From the NCBI RefSeq assembly GCF_039543225.1, contig NZ_BAABJI010000001.1, forward strand, positions 89,193 to 153,192: a DNA stretch of 64,000 nt, given 5' to 3'. This DNA comes from Mucilaginibacter defluvii. Lineage in GTDB: Bacteria > Bacteroidota > Bacteroidia > Sphingobacteriales > Sphingobacteriaceae. Of the stretch, positions 17,920 to 26,407 are shown one piece after another (position 1 is the stretch's first letter; each line of letters begins with the position of its first letter). The notes under the pieces are model-generated. The model was not told where the DNA came from. It saw only the letters and a program-made list of their open reading frames with translations, and did no database searches. A program made the position numbers and the translations under genes.

Positions 17920-19264
17920 ACTTGCTCAATCTGCGGTACAGGGCGGTACGGGTTAAACCCAACTCCTTGGCTGCACGGGTTATGTTGCCGCTGTGTTTTT
18001 CAATTACCCGGAGTATGGCATTTTTTTCCATAGCGCTTAGCGGAATGTTATCATCGCCTTCGGTAGTCTGCTGAACAGGCGCCTCCAGTGATGAAAACAA
18101 CAGGTCATCAGCACTCAGCGTATCATTATCAGCCATAATAACCGCGCGCTCTATGGAGTACTGCAACTCGCGCACGTTTCCCGGAAAGTTGTACGATTTC
18201 AGTTTTTGTAAAGCTGCGGCCTCAAAGTCCATTGCAGGCTTAAGGTATTTGGATGCATACATTTTGGCAAAGTGCCGGGCAAGTACCACAATATCATTAT
18301 TGCGTTTACGCAATGGCGGCATGGTGATCTCTACTGTGTTTATACGGTAAATCAAATCCTTACGGAAGCGGTTCTCATTAGCCAGTTCCTGCAGCGGTAC
18401 GTTAGTGGCGCAAATTAACCTGATGTCAATATCAATAGGTTTGTTGGTACCCAGCCTGGTTACCTGCCGGTTTTGCAGCACGGTTAACAGTTTGGCCTGT
18501 TGTTGCAGGGTAATATTGCCAATTTCGTCTAAAAACAAAGTGCCGCCGTGCGCATCCTCAAAGCGTCCCGGGCGATCTTCGCGGGCATCAGTAAATGCGC
18601 CCTTTTTATGGCCAAACAGTTCGCTCTCAAAAAGCGTATCGGTAAGTGCCCCCACATCTACCTTAACAAAAGGCTTGTTCGCCCTTAACGAGCGCTCATG
18701 AATGGCCTTTGCCATTAAGTCCTTACCTGTTCCGTTTTCGCCCAGTATCAATATATTGGCATCGGTTGGGGCTATTTTATTTACCTTATGGAAAATGTCT
18801 TGCATAATTTCCGAATCGCCCAGTATATCTGTCGATCCGGCTTTGCTTTTTACAGGCTTATTGGTTTTGTCGCCTTCTTTCTTGTCCAGCAGGTCAGTGA
18901 TGGTGTCGATCAGCTTTTCGTTATGCCAGGGCTTTACAATAAAATCATTGGCGCCTTCCTTTAAGGATCGTACCGCCAGATCGATATCGCCATACGCCGT
19001 AATCATGATAACGCATACGTTGGGCTTCCATTCCTTTACCTTGCGCAGCCAGTAAATACCCTCATTGCCGGTATTGATGGCACTGTTAAAGTTCATATCT
19101 AACAATACCAGGTCAACCTGGTTGCGCTGCAAAAGCCAGTTCAGGTTTTCGGGGTTTTTCTCGGTAATAATCTCGTGTACCTCGGTTTTAAGCAATAGCT
19201 TTACCGCGGTAAGCACATCCGGATCATCATCAACGATAAGGATGGTTGCCTTTTTTAATATCAT
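17909..19264 (-). CDS. NtrC-family sigma-54-dependent response regulator
   Basis: The 451-residue activator has a receiver domain (1-125, phospho-acceptor Asp56 in LVLLDMNF; DDD at 12-14 and Lys111 also present). The AAA+ domain (about 145-385) has Walker A GENGTGKD (175-182), the sigma-54 contact loop GAFTDA (222-227), Walker B GGTLFLDEIG and the arginine-finger region. A Fis-type helix-turn-helix lies at 426-448 (NITRAAKELGLTRTALYRRL). GAFTDA differs from the classical GAFTGA at the fifth position. The ATG at 19264 is chosen over a TTG nine bases upstream. It probably binds the paired repeats before hlyD, permease 6 and ATPase 2 (inference from adjacency and conserved spacing). Confidence 0.93.
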   Translation of the reverse strand: MILKKATILIVDDDPDVLTAVKLLLKTEVHEIITEKNPENLNWLLQRNQVDLVLLDMNFNSAINTGNEGIYWLRKVKEWKPNVCVIMITAYGDIDLAVRSLKEGANDFIVKPWHNEKLIDTITDLLDKKEGDKTNKPVKSKAGSTDILGDSEIMQDIFHKVNKIAPTDANILILGENGTGKDLMAKAIHERSLRANKPFVKVDVGALTDTLFESELFGHKKGAFTDAREDRPGRFEDAHGGTLFLDEIGNITLQQQAKLLTVLQNRQVTRLGTNKPIDIDIRLICATNVPLQELANENRFRKDLIYRINTVEITMPPLRKRNNDIVVLARHFAKMYASKYLKPAMDFEAAALQKLKSYNFPGNVRELQYSIERAVIMADNDTLSADDLLFSSLEAPVQQTTEGDDNIPLSAMEKNAILRVIEKHSGNITRAAKELGLTRTALYRRLSKYDI

Positions 19265-19448
19265 TTGTGCCAATGCTGAATATGATGTTAAGGTAAATAA
19301 AATATCGATCGCTTAAAATGCCGTTAATCAATTAGCATTGTATTTCGCCGTTTTTTAAGCTAAATTATATGCTCAGAACGGGCAACAAACCAACCATAAA
19401 TTCAACTTATTGATAAACAGAATATTGCTGTTTTTAGCCTTTGCGCGC

Positions 19449-19488
19449 ACTGTATCAATAACGTACACCTGATGTAACAATAGCGTAC
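19449..19488 (+). promoter_or_regulatory. Paired 16-bp activator sites, module A
   Basis: TGTATCAATAACGTAC (19451-19466) and TGTAACAATAGCGTAC (19473-19488) are direct repeats starting 22 bp apart, two helical turns, so a regulator would sit on one face of the DNA. They lie about 80-115 bp upstream of the expected transcription start, the usual place for NtrC-type enhancer sites. The same pair occurs at 33673 and 38745. Confidence 0.65.
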
Positions 19489-19541
19489 GCAGCTATTAGC
19501 TATATTTAGCTTAAGTTGTTGTAATTCAGATTTTTAATTTG

Positions 19542-19556
19542 TGGCACATGTTTTTG
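19542..19556 (+). promoter_or_regulatory. Sigma-54-like promoter before hlyD (module A)
   Basis: TGGCACA matches the sigma-54 -24 element (TGGCAC). The -12 half is TTTTTGT, one base out of register with TTGC, so it is weaker. The GTG start codon is 44 bases from the TGG. TTAAGTTGTTG at 19511 is the conserved middle box. Confidence 0.5.
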
Positions 19557-19585
19557 TTAGGTAGTGTAAATTCATTTATATCACA

Positions 19586-20836
19586 GTGGACAGAAAAATT
19601 GAGAAAAAGAAGTGGAATGCTAAGCGTATAACTACCATAGCCGGTATAGCAGGCATAGTGCTGCTGGTTAGCGGTAGCATCTATTTTACATCGGGCAAAA
19701 GCAAGCTTAATGTTGATACCGAGCGTATCACTGTAAGCGAGATAAAGAAGGGCCCTTTCCAGGAATTTATACCGGTTAACGGCGTGGTAATGCCTAAAAC
19801 CACGATATACCTTGATGCGGTTGAAGGCGGCCGTGTAGAGAAGCTTTTTGTTGAAGACGGTACCACCATGAAAGCCGGCCAGCCGATTTTAAAGCTAACC
19901 AATACCGATCTTGAACTTAGCCTGGCCAATGAGGAAACCTCGGTATTCAACGTGCTTACCCAAATGCAAATATCACGCGATAACGCCCAACAGAATACAA
20001 TCGGCAAACTGAATCAGATGGCCGAAGTTGAAAGCGCGCTAAAAGAAGCCGAGCGTGTATTTAAACTGAATAAACACCTTTACGAGCAAAAAGCCATTGG
20101 CTTGCAGGAGTTTAAAAAATCGGAGAACGAATACCTGTATGCCGTTAACCGTAAAAAGCTGACCACCAAAATTCTGAACCAGGACAGCAGCTCAACCAAA
20201 CAGCAGTTAACGCAGATGGGTGAATCATACGACCACATGAAGAGCACGCTGGCGCTGATGCGTAAAAAGGTAGGCGACCTGATCGTTCGTGCACCGGTTG
20301 ACGGGCAGCTCACCTCGATGGATGCCGAAATAGGGCAGACCAAAAATAAAGGGCAACGTTTGGGGCAAATCGACGTCTTATCCGGGTATAAGGTTCGGGT
20401 TGACGTGGATGAGCACTACATTTCGCGCGTGTACAATGGCCTGATGGGAGAGTTCACACTGGATAAAACCTATAAACTGCGTATTAAAAAAGTGTTTACG
20501 CAGGTTACCAATGGCCGCTTCCAGGTTGATATGGAGTTTATTGGCGCCATACCTAAAGAGATGCGCCGCGGCCAAACCTTGCAAATACGCCTGGCCCTGA
20601 GCGATGAAACACAGGCGCTGCTGGTACCTAAGGGTGGCTTTTACCAGCAAACCGGCGGCAACTGGATATTTAAGCTGAGCGAGGGTGGCAAAACGGCTTA
20701 CCGCGTGGATGTGCAGCTCGGCCGCCAAAACCCGGATTATTACGAAGTACTGCAAGGCCTGCAGCCAGGCGATAAGGTGGTAACATCAAGCTATGACACT
20801 TACGGCGATATGCAGGAACTGGTATTGAAGAACTAA
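19586..20836 (+). CDS. HlyD/MacA-type periplasmic adaptor subunit
   Basis: The 416-residue membrane-fusion protein bridges inner-membrane ABC permeases and an outer-membrane channel. A basic N-terminus is followed by one membrane anchor (about 16-35). The lipoyl-like half-motifs are VEGGRVEKLFVEDGTTMKAG (about 87-106) and VRAPVDGQLTSMDAEIGQ (about 234-251). Between them lies an alpha-helical hairpin coiled coil (about 115-220). Beta-barrel and membrane-proximal domains follow, with LQPGDKVVTSSYDTY near the end. The start is a GTG at 19586; no in-frame ATG lies near. It is the only adaptor gene in the locus, so all seven permeases probably share it. It is the first gene after promoter module A. 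Confidence 0.9.
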   Translation: MDRKIEKKKWNAKRITTIAGIAGIVLLVSGSIYFTSGKSKLNVDTERITVSEIKKGPFQEFIPVNGVVMPKTTIYLDAVEGGRVEKLFVEDGTTMKAGQPILKLTNTDLELSLANEETSVFNVLTQMQISRDNAQQNTIGKLNQMAEVESALKEAERVFKLNKHLYEQKAIGLQEFKKSENEYLYAVNRKKLTTKILNQDSSSTKQQLTQMGESYDHMKSTLALMRKKVGDLIVRAPVDGQLTSMDAEIGQTKNKGQRLGQIDVLSGYKVRVDVDEHYISRVYNGLMGEFTLDKTYKLRIKKVFTQVTNGRFQVDMEFIGAIPKEMRRGQTLQIRLALSDETQALLVPKGGFYQQTGGNWIFKLSEGGKTAYRVDVQLGRQNPDYYEVLQGLQPGDKVVTSSYDTYGDMQELVLKN

Positions 20837-20886
20837 CAAAAAATATTATAAACTGAACAATCACAATTAATAACCACCACGTGGTT

Positions 20887-20893
20887 AAGGAGG
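20887..20893 (+). promoter_or_regulatory. Strong Shine-Dalgarno that fixes the ATPase 1 start
   Basis: AAGGAGG sits five bases before ATG 20899. A GTG at 20881 opens the same frame earlier, but the ribosome-binding site argues for the ATG. Such a strong site is rare in this window. Confidence 0.7.
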
Positions 20894-20898
20894 AAAAA

Positions 20899-21576
20899 AT
20901 GATAAAGATAACTGATCTCGAAAAGTTTTACCGTACTGAAGAAGTTGAAACGGTTGCGCTTAACAAGCTGTCGCTCGAAGTAAAAAAGGGTGAGTTTGTA
21001 GCCATCATGGGTCCGTCGGGCTGCGGCAAGTCAACCCTGCTGAACATCATCGGCATGCTGGATGACCCGGATGGCGGCAGCTACGTTTTTAACGGAACCG
21101 AGATTGCCCATTACAGCGAGCGTAAACGTGCCGATCTGCGTAAGCATAACATCGGTTTCGTTTTCCAGAGCTTTAACCTGATTGATGAATTAACGGTATT
21201 TGAAAACGTAGAACTTCCGTTGATCTACACGGGCGTAGCCGCGGCCGACCGCGCCAAGCGGGTTGAAGAAGTGCTGGACAAAATGCAGATTATGCACCGC
21301 CGTAACCACTACCCGCAACAGTTATCTGGCGGTCAGCAACAGCGTGTGGCCATTGCCCGCGCGGTGGTTAACAAACCTAAACTGATACTGGCGGATGAGC
21401 CTACCGGTAACCTCGACTCAAGCAACGGTAACGAGGTAATGGAGCTGTTAACTGATTTGAACGAACAAGGTACCACCATTGTAATGGTAACCCACTCCGA
21501 GCACGATGCGCGCTACAGCCACCGCATTATCCGCCTGCTGGATGGCCATACCGTAATGGAAAACATCATGATATAA
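20899..21576 (+). CDS. LolD/MacB-type ABC transporter ATPase (ATPase 1)
   Basis: The 225-residue ATPase would energise the FtsX-type permeases that follow. It has Walker A GPSGCGKST (38-46), Q-loop VFQSFN (about 88-93), signature LSGGQQQ (142-148) followed by the usual RVAIARA, Walker B LILADEP with Glu167, D-loop GNLDSS and H-loop VTHSEHD. All catalytic residues are intact. This is the MacB/LolD/FtsE group, which drives mechanotransmission rather than transport through the membrane domain. It starts 62 nt after hlyD and ends 46 nt before permease 1, so it belongs to the module A transcript. Confidence 0.93.
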   Translation: MIKITDLEKFYRTEEVETVALNKLSLEVKKGEFVAIMGPSGCGKSTLLNIIGMLDDPDGGSYVFNGTEIAHYSERKRADLRKHNIGFVFQSFNLIDELTVFENVELPLIYTGVAAADRAKRVEEVLDKMQIMHRRNHYPQQLSGGQQQRVAIARAVVNKPKLILADEPTGNLDSSNGNEVMELLTDLNEQGTTIVMVTHSEHDARYSHRIIRLLDGHTVMENIMI

Positions 21577-21622
21577 CACGCAACCAAAAGCTCAAAACAA
21601 TCACCTTTAAATCACAATAAAC

Positions 21623-23989
21623 ATGTTCAAAAACTACCTTAAAATAGCCTGGCGAAACCTTGTGCGCAACAAGGGGTTCGCTTTTACCAATTTGTTGGGC
21701 CTCACCATAGGTATAACCTGTGCCATGTTTATTTTTTTATGGGTGAAGGATGAGGTATCATTCGATAAATTTAATACCGGCTACAGCAATATTTACCAGG
21801 CCGTGGCCACGCGCGATTTCAAGAACAACGTTTTCACTGATGAAAATATGGTTTTCCCGCTGGCTACTGCGCTTAAAACAGGTTACCCTAATATTGAGCA
21901 GGCGGCGGTTACTACCCAAACCCAAAGCAACCTCTTTAACCTGAACAACGCCAAGCTAAAGCGTGATGTATTATATGTGAACGAGGATTTTTTAAATGTA
22001 TTTACGTGGAAGTTTGTAAAAGGTAATGCCGCGCAGGCACTTAAGGATCCCTCATCAATCATTATCACGCAATCATTCGCCAAGGCATTTTTTGGCGATG
22101 CTGACGCGATCAACAAAACATTGAAAATGAACAACGATCAGTCGGTAAAGGTAAGCGCGGTTGTAGCAGATCCTCCAGGCAATTCAACCGTACGTTTTGA
22201 TGCTTTGATACCGATCAACTATTCTTCGCCGCAGGCCAAGCAGGATATGAATGAATGGGTAAATTCATCGTGGCGTGTATATATTAAAGTAAAAGAGGGC
22301 ACTACCGAAGCTGAAGTTAGCCGCATTATAAATGGGGTGATGAAAAAGCATAATCCTAATGAAAAGGTAAGCACCTACTTCGCGTATCCTATGAGCAAAT
22401 GGCACCTGTACCACGATTTTAAGGACGGTAAAAACGTAGGTGGCATGATAGAATATGTACGCCTGTTTTCCATCATCGCGCTGGTTATTTTGCTTATTGC
22501 TTGCGTAAACTTCATGAATCTGAGCACCGCCCGTAGCGAGAAACGGGCGAAGGAAGTAGGCATCCGTAAAACCTTAGGGTCTGATAAAAAACAACTTGTA
22601 ATTCAGTTTTTTGCTGAATCGATGATATTGTCGTTGATCGCTTTTGTGCTTTCGGTAATCCTGGTGATAGCGCTGATGCCGATGTTTAACCAGCTTGTAG
22701 ATAAGCAGCTTTTATTAAATATCGGCGAACCGCAGCTCTGGCTGGGCGCTTTAATTATTATTTTATTCACCGGTATTACCGCAGGTAGTTACCCGGCGCT
22801 TTACCTGTCATCATTTAACCCGGTTAAGGTATTAAAAGGCAGTATACAGGTAGGCAAGGGGGCGGTAACGCCGCGCAGGGTACTGGTGGTAGGGCAGTTT
22901 GTAATGTCGATACTGTTGATATCATCAACCATTATTATTTACCAGCAAATACAGCACGTTAAGAACCGCGACGCCGGTTACAACGCTAACAACCTGATCA
23001 TGTTGCCGAGCACCGGCTCAACAAACCGCAACTATGATGTAATTAAGAACGAGCTGATGCAAACCGGCATGATAAAGGCCGTTAACCGTACGTTTTCGCC
23101 TGTTACAAATATTTGGTGGTTATCTGGCGGACCTGACTATGCAGGCAAACCGGCGGGCGAGCAGATCATTTTTTCAGGCATGTACACTGATGTTAATTTC
23201 AGTAAAACGCTTGGGGTTAAAGTACTCCAGGGCCGTGATTTTGATGGTACGCCGGCCGACTCATCAAACATGCTGCTAAACAAATCGGCTGTAGCAGCAA
23301 TGGGCCTTAAAAATCCGGTAGGGATGAAAATGAACTATGGCCCTAACGTATACACCGTTATCGGTATTACCGATGATATTGTGATGACCTCGCCTTATGA
23401 AAGCGTAAGGCCGATGATGACTTATTATCGCAGCGGCAATAACAATAATTTGAATATGATTAACATCAGGCTAAATGATGGCGTACAGCCTAAAAAGGCG
23501 TTGGCTTCCATCAAGTCTGTTTATAATAAATATAGTCCTGACGACTTATTTGAGTACCAGTTTGCCGACCAGGAGTACGGAGCCAAGTTTTATACCGAGG
23601 AACTCATTAGCCGCATTACCAACATATTTGCCGGGCTGGCCATATTTATTTGCTGCCTTGGTTTAGCCGGACTGGCATCATTCACTATCGAAAAACGTTT
23701 CCGTGAGATTGGTATACGCAAGGTGCTGGGCGCATCGGTAAAACAGGTGATCATGCTGATATCAACCGAGTTTTTAAAACTGGTTGGGTTGGCTTTCATA
23801 ATCGCCGTGCCCGTAACCTGGTACCTGATGCACAACTGGCTGCAAAAGTATGCTTATCATGTTGATATGAGCATATGGGTATTTGGCTTTGTAGGCCTGT
23901 GCATACTGCTGCTCACATTGGTGGTAGTATCATTAAACACCTTAAAGGCGGCAACAAGCAACCCTGTTAAAAGCCTGCGAAGCGAGTAA
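21623..23989 (+). CDS. FtsX/MacB-type ABC permease 1
   Basis: The 788-residue permease is a tandem-duplicated type VII ABC subunit: four membrane segments and a large periplasmic MacB_PCD domain, repeated. Approximate spans are 21-43, 281-303, 329-352, 372-397, then 419-443, 664-690, 715-738 and 750-771. Each FtsX core has the coupling signature, EVGIRKTLGS near 310 and EIGIRKVLGA near 695. Proteins of this form have about twice the spans of a single MacB subunit, so one chain may act as a pseudo-dimer. It opens with the shared N-terminus KNYLKIAWRNLVRNKGFAF and ends NPVKSLRSE. It is the first of five permeases directly behind ATPase 1. Confidence 0.9.
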   Translation: MFKNYLKIAWRNLVRNKGFAFTNLLGLTIGITCAMFIFLWVKDEVSFDKFNTGYSNIYQAVATRDFKNNVFTDENMVFPLATALKTGYPNIEQAAVTTQTQSNLFNLNNAKLKRDVLYVNEDFLNVFTWKFVKGNAAQALKDPSSIIITQSFAKAFFGDADAINKTLKMNNDQSVKVSAVVADPPGNSTVRFDALIPINYSSPQAKQDMNEWVNSSWRVYIKVKEGTTEAEVSRIINGVMKKHNPNEKVSTYFAYPMSKWHLYHDFKDGKNVGGMIEYVRLFSIIALVILLIACVNFMNLSTARSEKRAKEVGIRKTLGSDKKQLVIQFFAESMILSLIAFVLSVILVIALMPMFNQLVDKQLLLNIGEPQLWLGALIIILFTGITAGSYPALYLSSFNPVKVLKGSIQVGKGAVTPRRVLVVGQFVMSILLISSTIIIYQQIQHVKNRDAGYNANNLIMLPSTGSTNRNYDVIKNELMQTGMIKAVNRTFSPVTNIWWLSGGPDYAGKPAGEQIIFSGMYTDVNFSKTLGVKVLQGRDFDGTPADSSNMLLNKSAVAAMGLKNPVGMKMNYGPNVYTVIGITDDIVMTSPYESVRPMMTYYRSGNNNNLNMINIRLNDGVQPKKALASIKSVYNKYSPDDLFEYQFADQEYGAKFYTEELISRITNIFAGLAIFICCLGLAGLASFTIEKRFREIGIRKVLGASVKQVIMLISTEFLKLVGLAFIIAVPVTWYLMHNWLQKYAYHVDMSIWVFGFVGLCILLLTLVVVSLNTLKAATSNPVKSLRSE

Positions 23990-24024
23990 GATATCAAACC
24001 ATAAAATCACAATTGTAAAAAGCC

Positions 24025-26382
24025 ATGTTAAAAAATTACCTGAAAATAGCCTGGAGAAACCTGCTAAAAAATAAAGGCTTCACCTTTATAAACATTGCCG
24101 GCCTAACCATTGGTATGGCAAGTGCCGCGCTTATTTTGCTATGGGTGCAAAATGAGTTAAGCTACGATCGTTTTCATGATAAAAAGGATCGCCTGTATAC
24201 CATGTATAACCGCGCGGTTTTTGATGGTAAACTTTGGTGCTGGAACACCACACCTAAAATAATGGCTAAAACCCTGAAGGCTGATTATCCGCAGGTTGAA
24301 GAGTCAACCCATACAACCGAGTGCACATTTTTATTCACCGTGGGCGATAAGAAACTGATGGAGAGGGGTTACTTTACCGATCAGGGGTTTTTAAACATGT
24401 TCAGCTTTCCGTTGGTAAAGGGTGAGCGCAGTAAGGCGCTGGTTGATAATTCATCCATTGTACTTACAGAAAAAGCCGCTAAGAAATTATTTGGAAGCAC
24501 TGATGCTGCCATGGGCAAAACCGTTAAGATTGATAGTAACGCGTATTTTACCATTACCGCTGTTATGCAGGATCTGCCGAATAACACCCGCTTCCGGTTT
24601 GAGTATTTGCTGCCCTGGTCATACTCAAAGAAGATAGGCTGGGACGATGAATATTGGGGCAATAACTCCGTACAAACCTATGCTTTGTTAAAACCCGGCG
24701 TAAAATATGAGGCAGCAAACGCGCGTATAAAAAACATCACCAAATCGCACTCCGACCAAAAAGATACCGAAGTGTTTTTACACCCTGTTGAAAAATGGCG
24801 TTTATACTCAAAGTTTGAAAACGGCGTAAATACCGGCGGCAAAATAAGTACGGTGAGGCTGTTTGCGGCTATTGCCGGTTTAATATTAATTATAGCCTGT
24901 ATTAATTTCATGAACCTGAGTACCGCCCGCAGCGAAAAACGGGCTAAAGAGGTAGGCATACGCAAAGTTGCCGGTGCGCCGAGGGAATTTTTGATAGGCC
25001 AATTCCTGTCAGAATCCATATTTATCGCCTTGTTCGCCGGCGTGCTGGCGCTCATTATCGTTCAGTTAAGTCTTTCGGGCTTTAACCAGTTAACGGGTAA
25101 GGAGCTTTTTGTGCCCTACACCAGCGTTGATTTCTGGATCATATTTATCGGTTTCATTATGCTTACCGGTATTATAGCGGGCAGCTATCCGGCTTTCTAT
25201 CTATCCTCATTCCAGCCAATTAAAGTGCTTAAGGGTACTTTCAAGGCCGCCAATGCGTTGGTTGCGCCGCGTAAAGTTTTGGTAGTGATACAGTTTACCG
25301 TTGCTATTTTGCTAATCATCTGTACCATTATTATAAAAAGCCAGCTGCAGCATGGCCAGAGCCGCGATACCGGTTACAAGCGCGATAACCTGGTGTACAG
25401 CTACTTGAGCGGTGATATGGGTAAGCACTATAACGCCATCCGTAACGATATGATGGCCAGCGGCGCCATAACCGGCGTAACCAAAACCAGCGCGCCAATT
25501 ACCGAGGGCTGGAGTGACAGCTGGGGCTATAGCTGGCCGGGTAAGGACCCGAACGCAAGGCTGGATTTCAATGTATTTAACGTTGATGCTGATTTTACCA
25601 AAACTATGGGCCTTAAAATTATAGAGGGCCGCGACATAGATGTGAAGAAATACCCGACGGACTCGTTGGCGATGTTGCTTAACGAAGCGGCCGTTAAAAT
25701 AATGGGCTTTAAAAACCCGGTAGGGCAAATAATCAATAACGGAGATACCAAATGGCATGTGGTAGGCGTGATAAAAGATTTCATCCTGCAATCGCCTTAT
25801 GAGCCGGTACACCCTATGGTTATACAAGGGCCAAGCTCATGGTTCAGTATTGTGCACTACAAACTTAATCCGGCACGCAGCACCGCTGCCAACCTGAAAA
25901 CGATTGAGCAGATATTTAAGAAATATAATCCCGATTATCCGTTCGAGTACACCTTTGTGGATGAGGACTACGCCAAAAAATTCGCGGAAGAGCAGCGCGT
26001 GGGTACGCTGGCTACCTTATTTGCCGGGTTAACGGTATTTATATCATGCCTGGGTTTGTTTGGCCTGGCCACCTATATGGCGCAAAACCGTATCAAGGAG
26101 ATCGGTGTCCGCAAGGTACTGGGCGCCTCGGTAGCACGTATTACGCGTTTACTGTCTGTAGATTTTTTGAAGTTGGTTCTGATATCATTCCTGGTGGCGG
26201 CGCCGTTGGCGTGGTGGGGCATGACAGAATGGTTGAAGAGCTATACCTACCGTATCAATATCAGCATCTGGGTTTTTGTTGGCGCTGGTGTAATGTCAAT
26301 GTTGATAGCCATCGCCACCATTAGTTATCAGGCCATAAAAGCGGCCATTGCCAATCCGGTTAAAAGTTTACGTAGCGAATAA
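24025..26382 (+). CDS. FtsX/MacB-type ABC permease 2
   Basis: This 785-residue paralogue follows permease 1 after 35 nt. The first coupling helix reads EVGIRKVAGAPREF, with Ala in place of the Leu of RKVLGA; the second is the standard EIGVRKVLGA near 690. The periplasmic domains (about 45-280 and 445-655) differ strongly from those of permease 1. The ends do not: FMNLSTARSEKRAKEVGIRK is shared word for word with permease 1 near residue 290. That pattern suggests a recent duplicate with a diverged sensing or substrate-gripping domain. Confidence 0.9.
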   Translation: MLKNYLKIAWRNLLKNKGFTFINIAGLTIGMASAALILLWVQNELSYDRFHDKKDRLYTMYNRAVFDGKLWCWNTTPKIMAKTLKADYPQVEESTHTTECTFLFTVGDKKLMERGYFTDQGFLNMFSFPLVKGERSKALVDNSSIVLTEKAAKKLFGSTDAAMGKTVKIDSNAYFTITAVMQDLPNNTRFRFEYLLPWSYSKKIGWDDEYWGNNSVQTYALLKPGVKYEAANARIKNITKSHSDQKDTEVFLHPVEKWRLYSKFENGVNTGGKISTVRLFAAIAGLILIIACINFMNLSTARSEKRAKEVGIRKVAGAPREFLIGQFLSESIFIALFAGVLALIIVQLSLSGFNQLTGKELFVPYTSVDFWIIFIGFIMLTGIIAGSYPAFYLSSFQPIKVLKGTFKAANALVAPRKVLVVIQFTVAILLIICTIIIKSQLQHGQSRDTGYKRDNLVYSYLSGDMGKHYNAIRNDMMASGAITGVTKTSAPITEGWSDSWGYSWPGKDPNARLDFNVFNVDADFTKTMGLKIIEGRDIDVKKYPTDSLAMLLNEAAVKIMGFKNPVGQIINNGDTKWHVVGVIKDFILQSPYEPVHPMVIQGPSSWFSIVHYKLNPARSTAANLKTIEQIFKKYNPDYPFEYTFVDEDYAKKFAEEQRVGTLATLFAGLTVFISCLGLFGLATYMAQNRIKEIGVRKVLGASVARITRLLSVDFLKLVLISFLVAAPLAWWGMTEWLKSYTYRINISIWVFVGAGVMSMLIAIATISYQAIKAAIANPVKSLRSE

Positions 26383-26407
26383 ATACATATATATAAGGGA
26401 GATTATC

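Larger units (their letters stand above)
19265..19585. other. Divergent regulatory spacer between the two-component pair and hlyD
   Basis: The 321-base spacer separates the leftward regulator gene from the rightward adaptor gene. Its right half holds module A: repeats at 19451-19488, TTAAGT at 19511 and TGGCACA at 19542. No gene is seen. The left 170 bases are AT-rich and must contain the leftward promoter, which I cannot place. Confidence 0.6.

Noticed and set aside
19266..19275. TTGGCACAAA on the minus strand, a good sigma-54 -24 match
   Set aside because: It spans the start codon of the regulator gene itself, so a promoter there would start inside the gene; taken as coincidence.
26348..26407. 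Upstream extension of permease 3 overlapping permease 2
   Set aside because: The added 20 residues lack similarity to the conserved N-terminus of the other six permeases, which begins at 26408.
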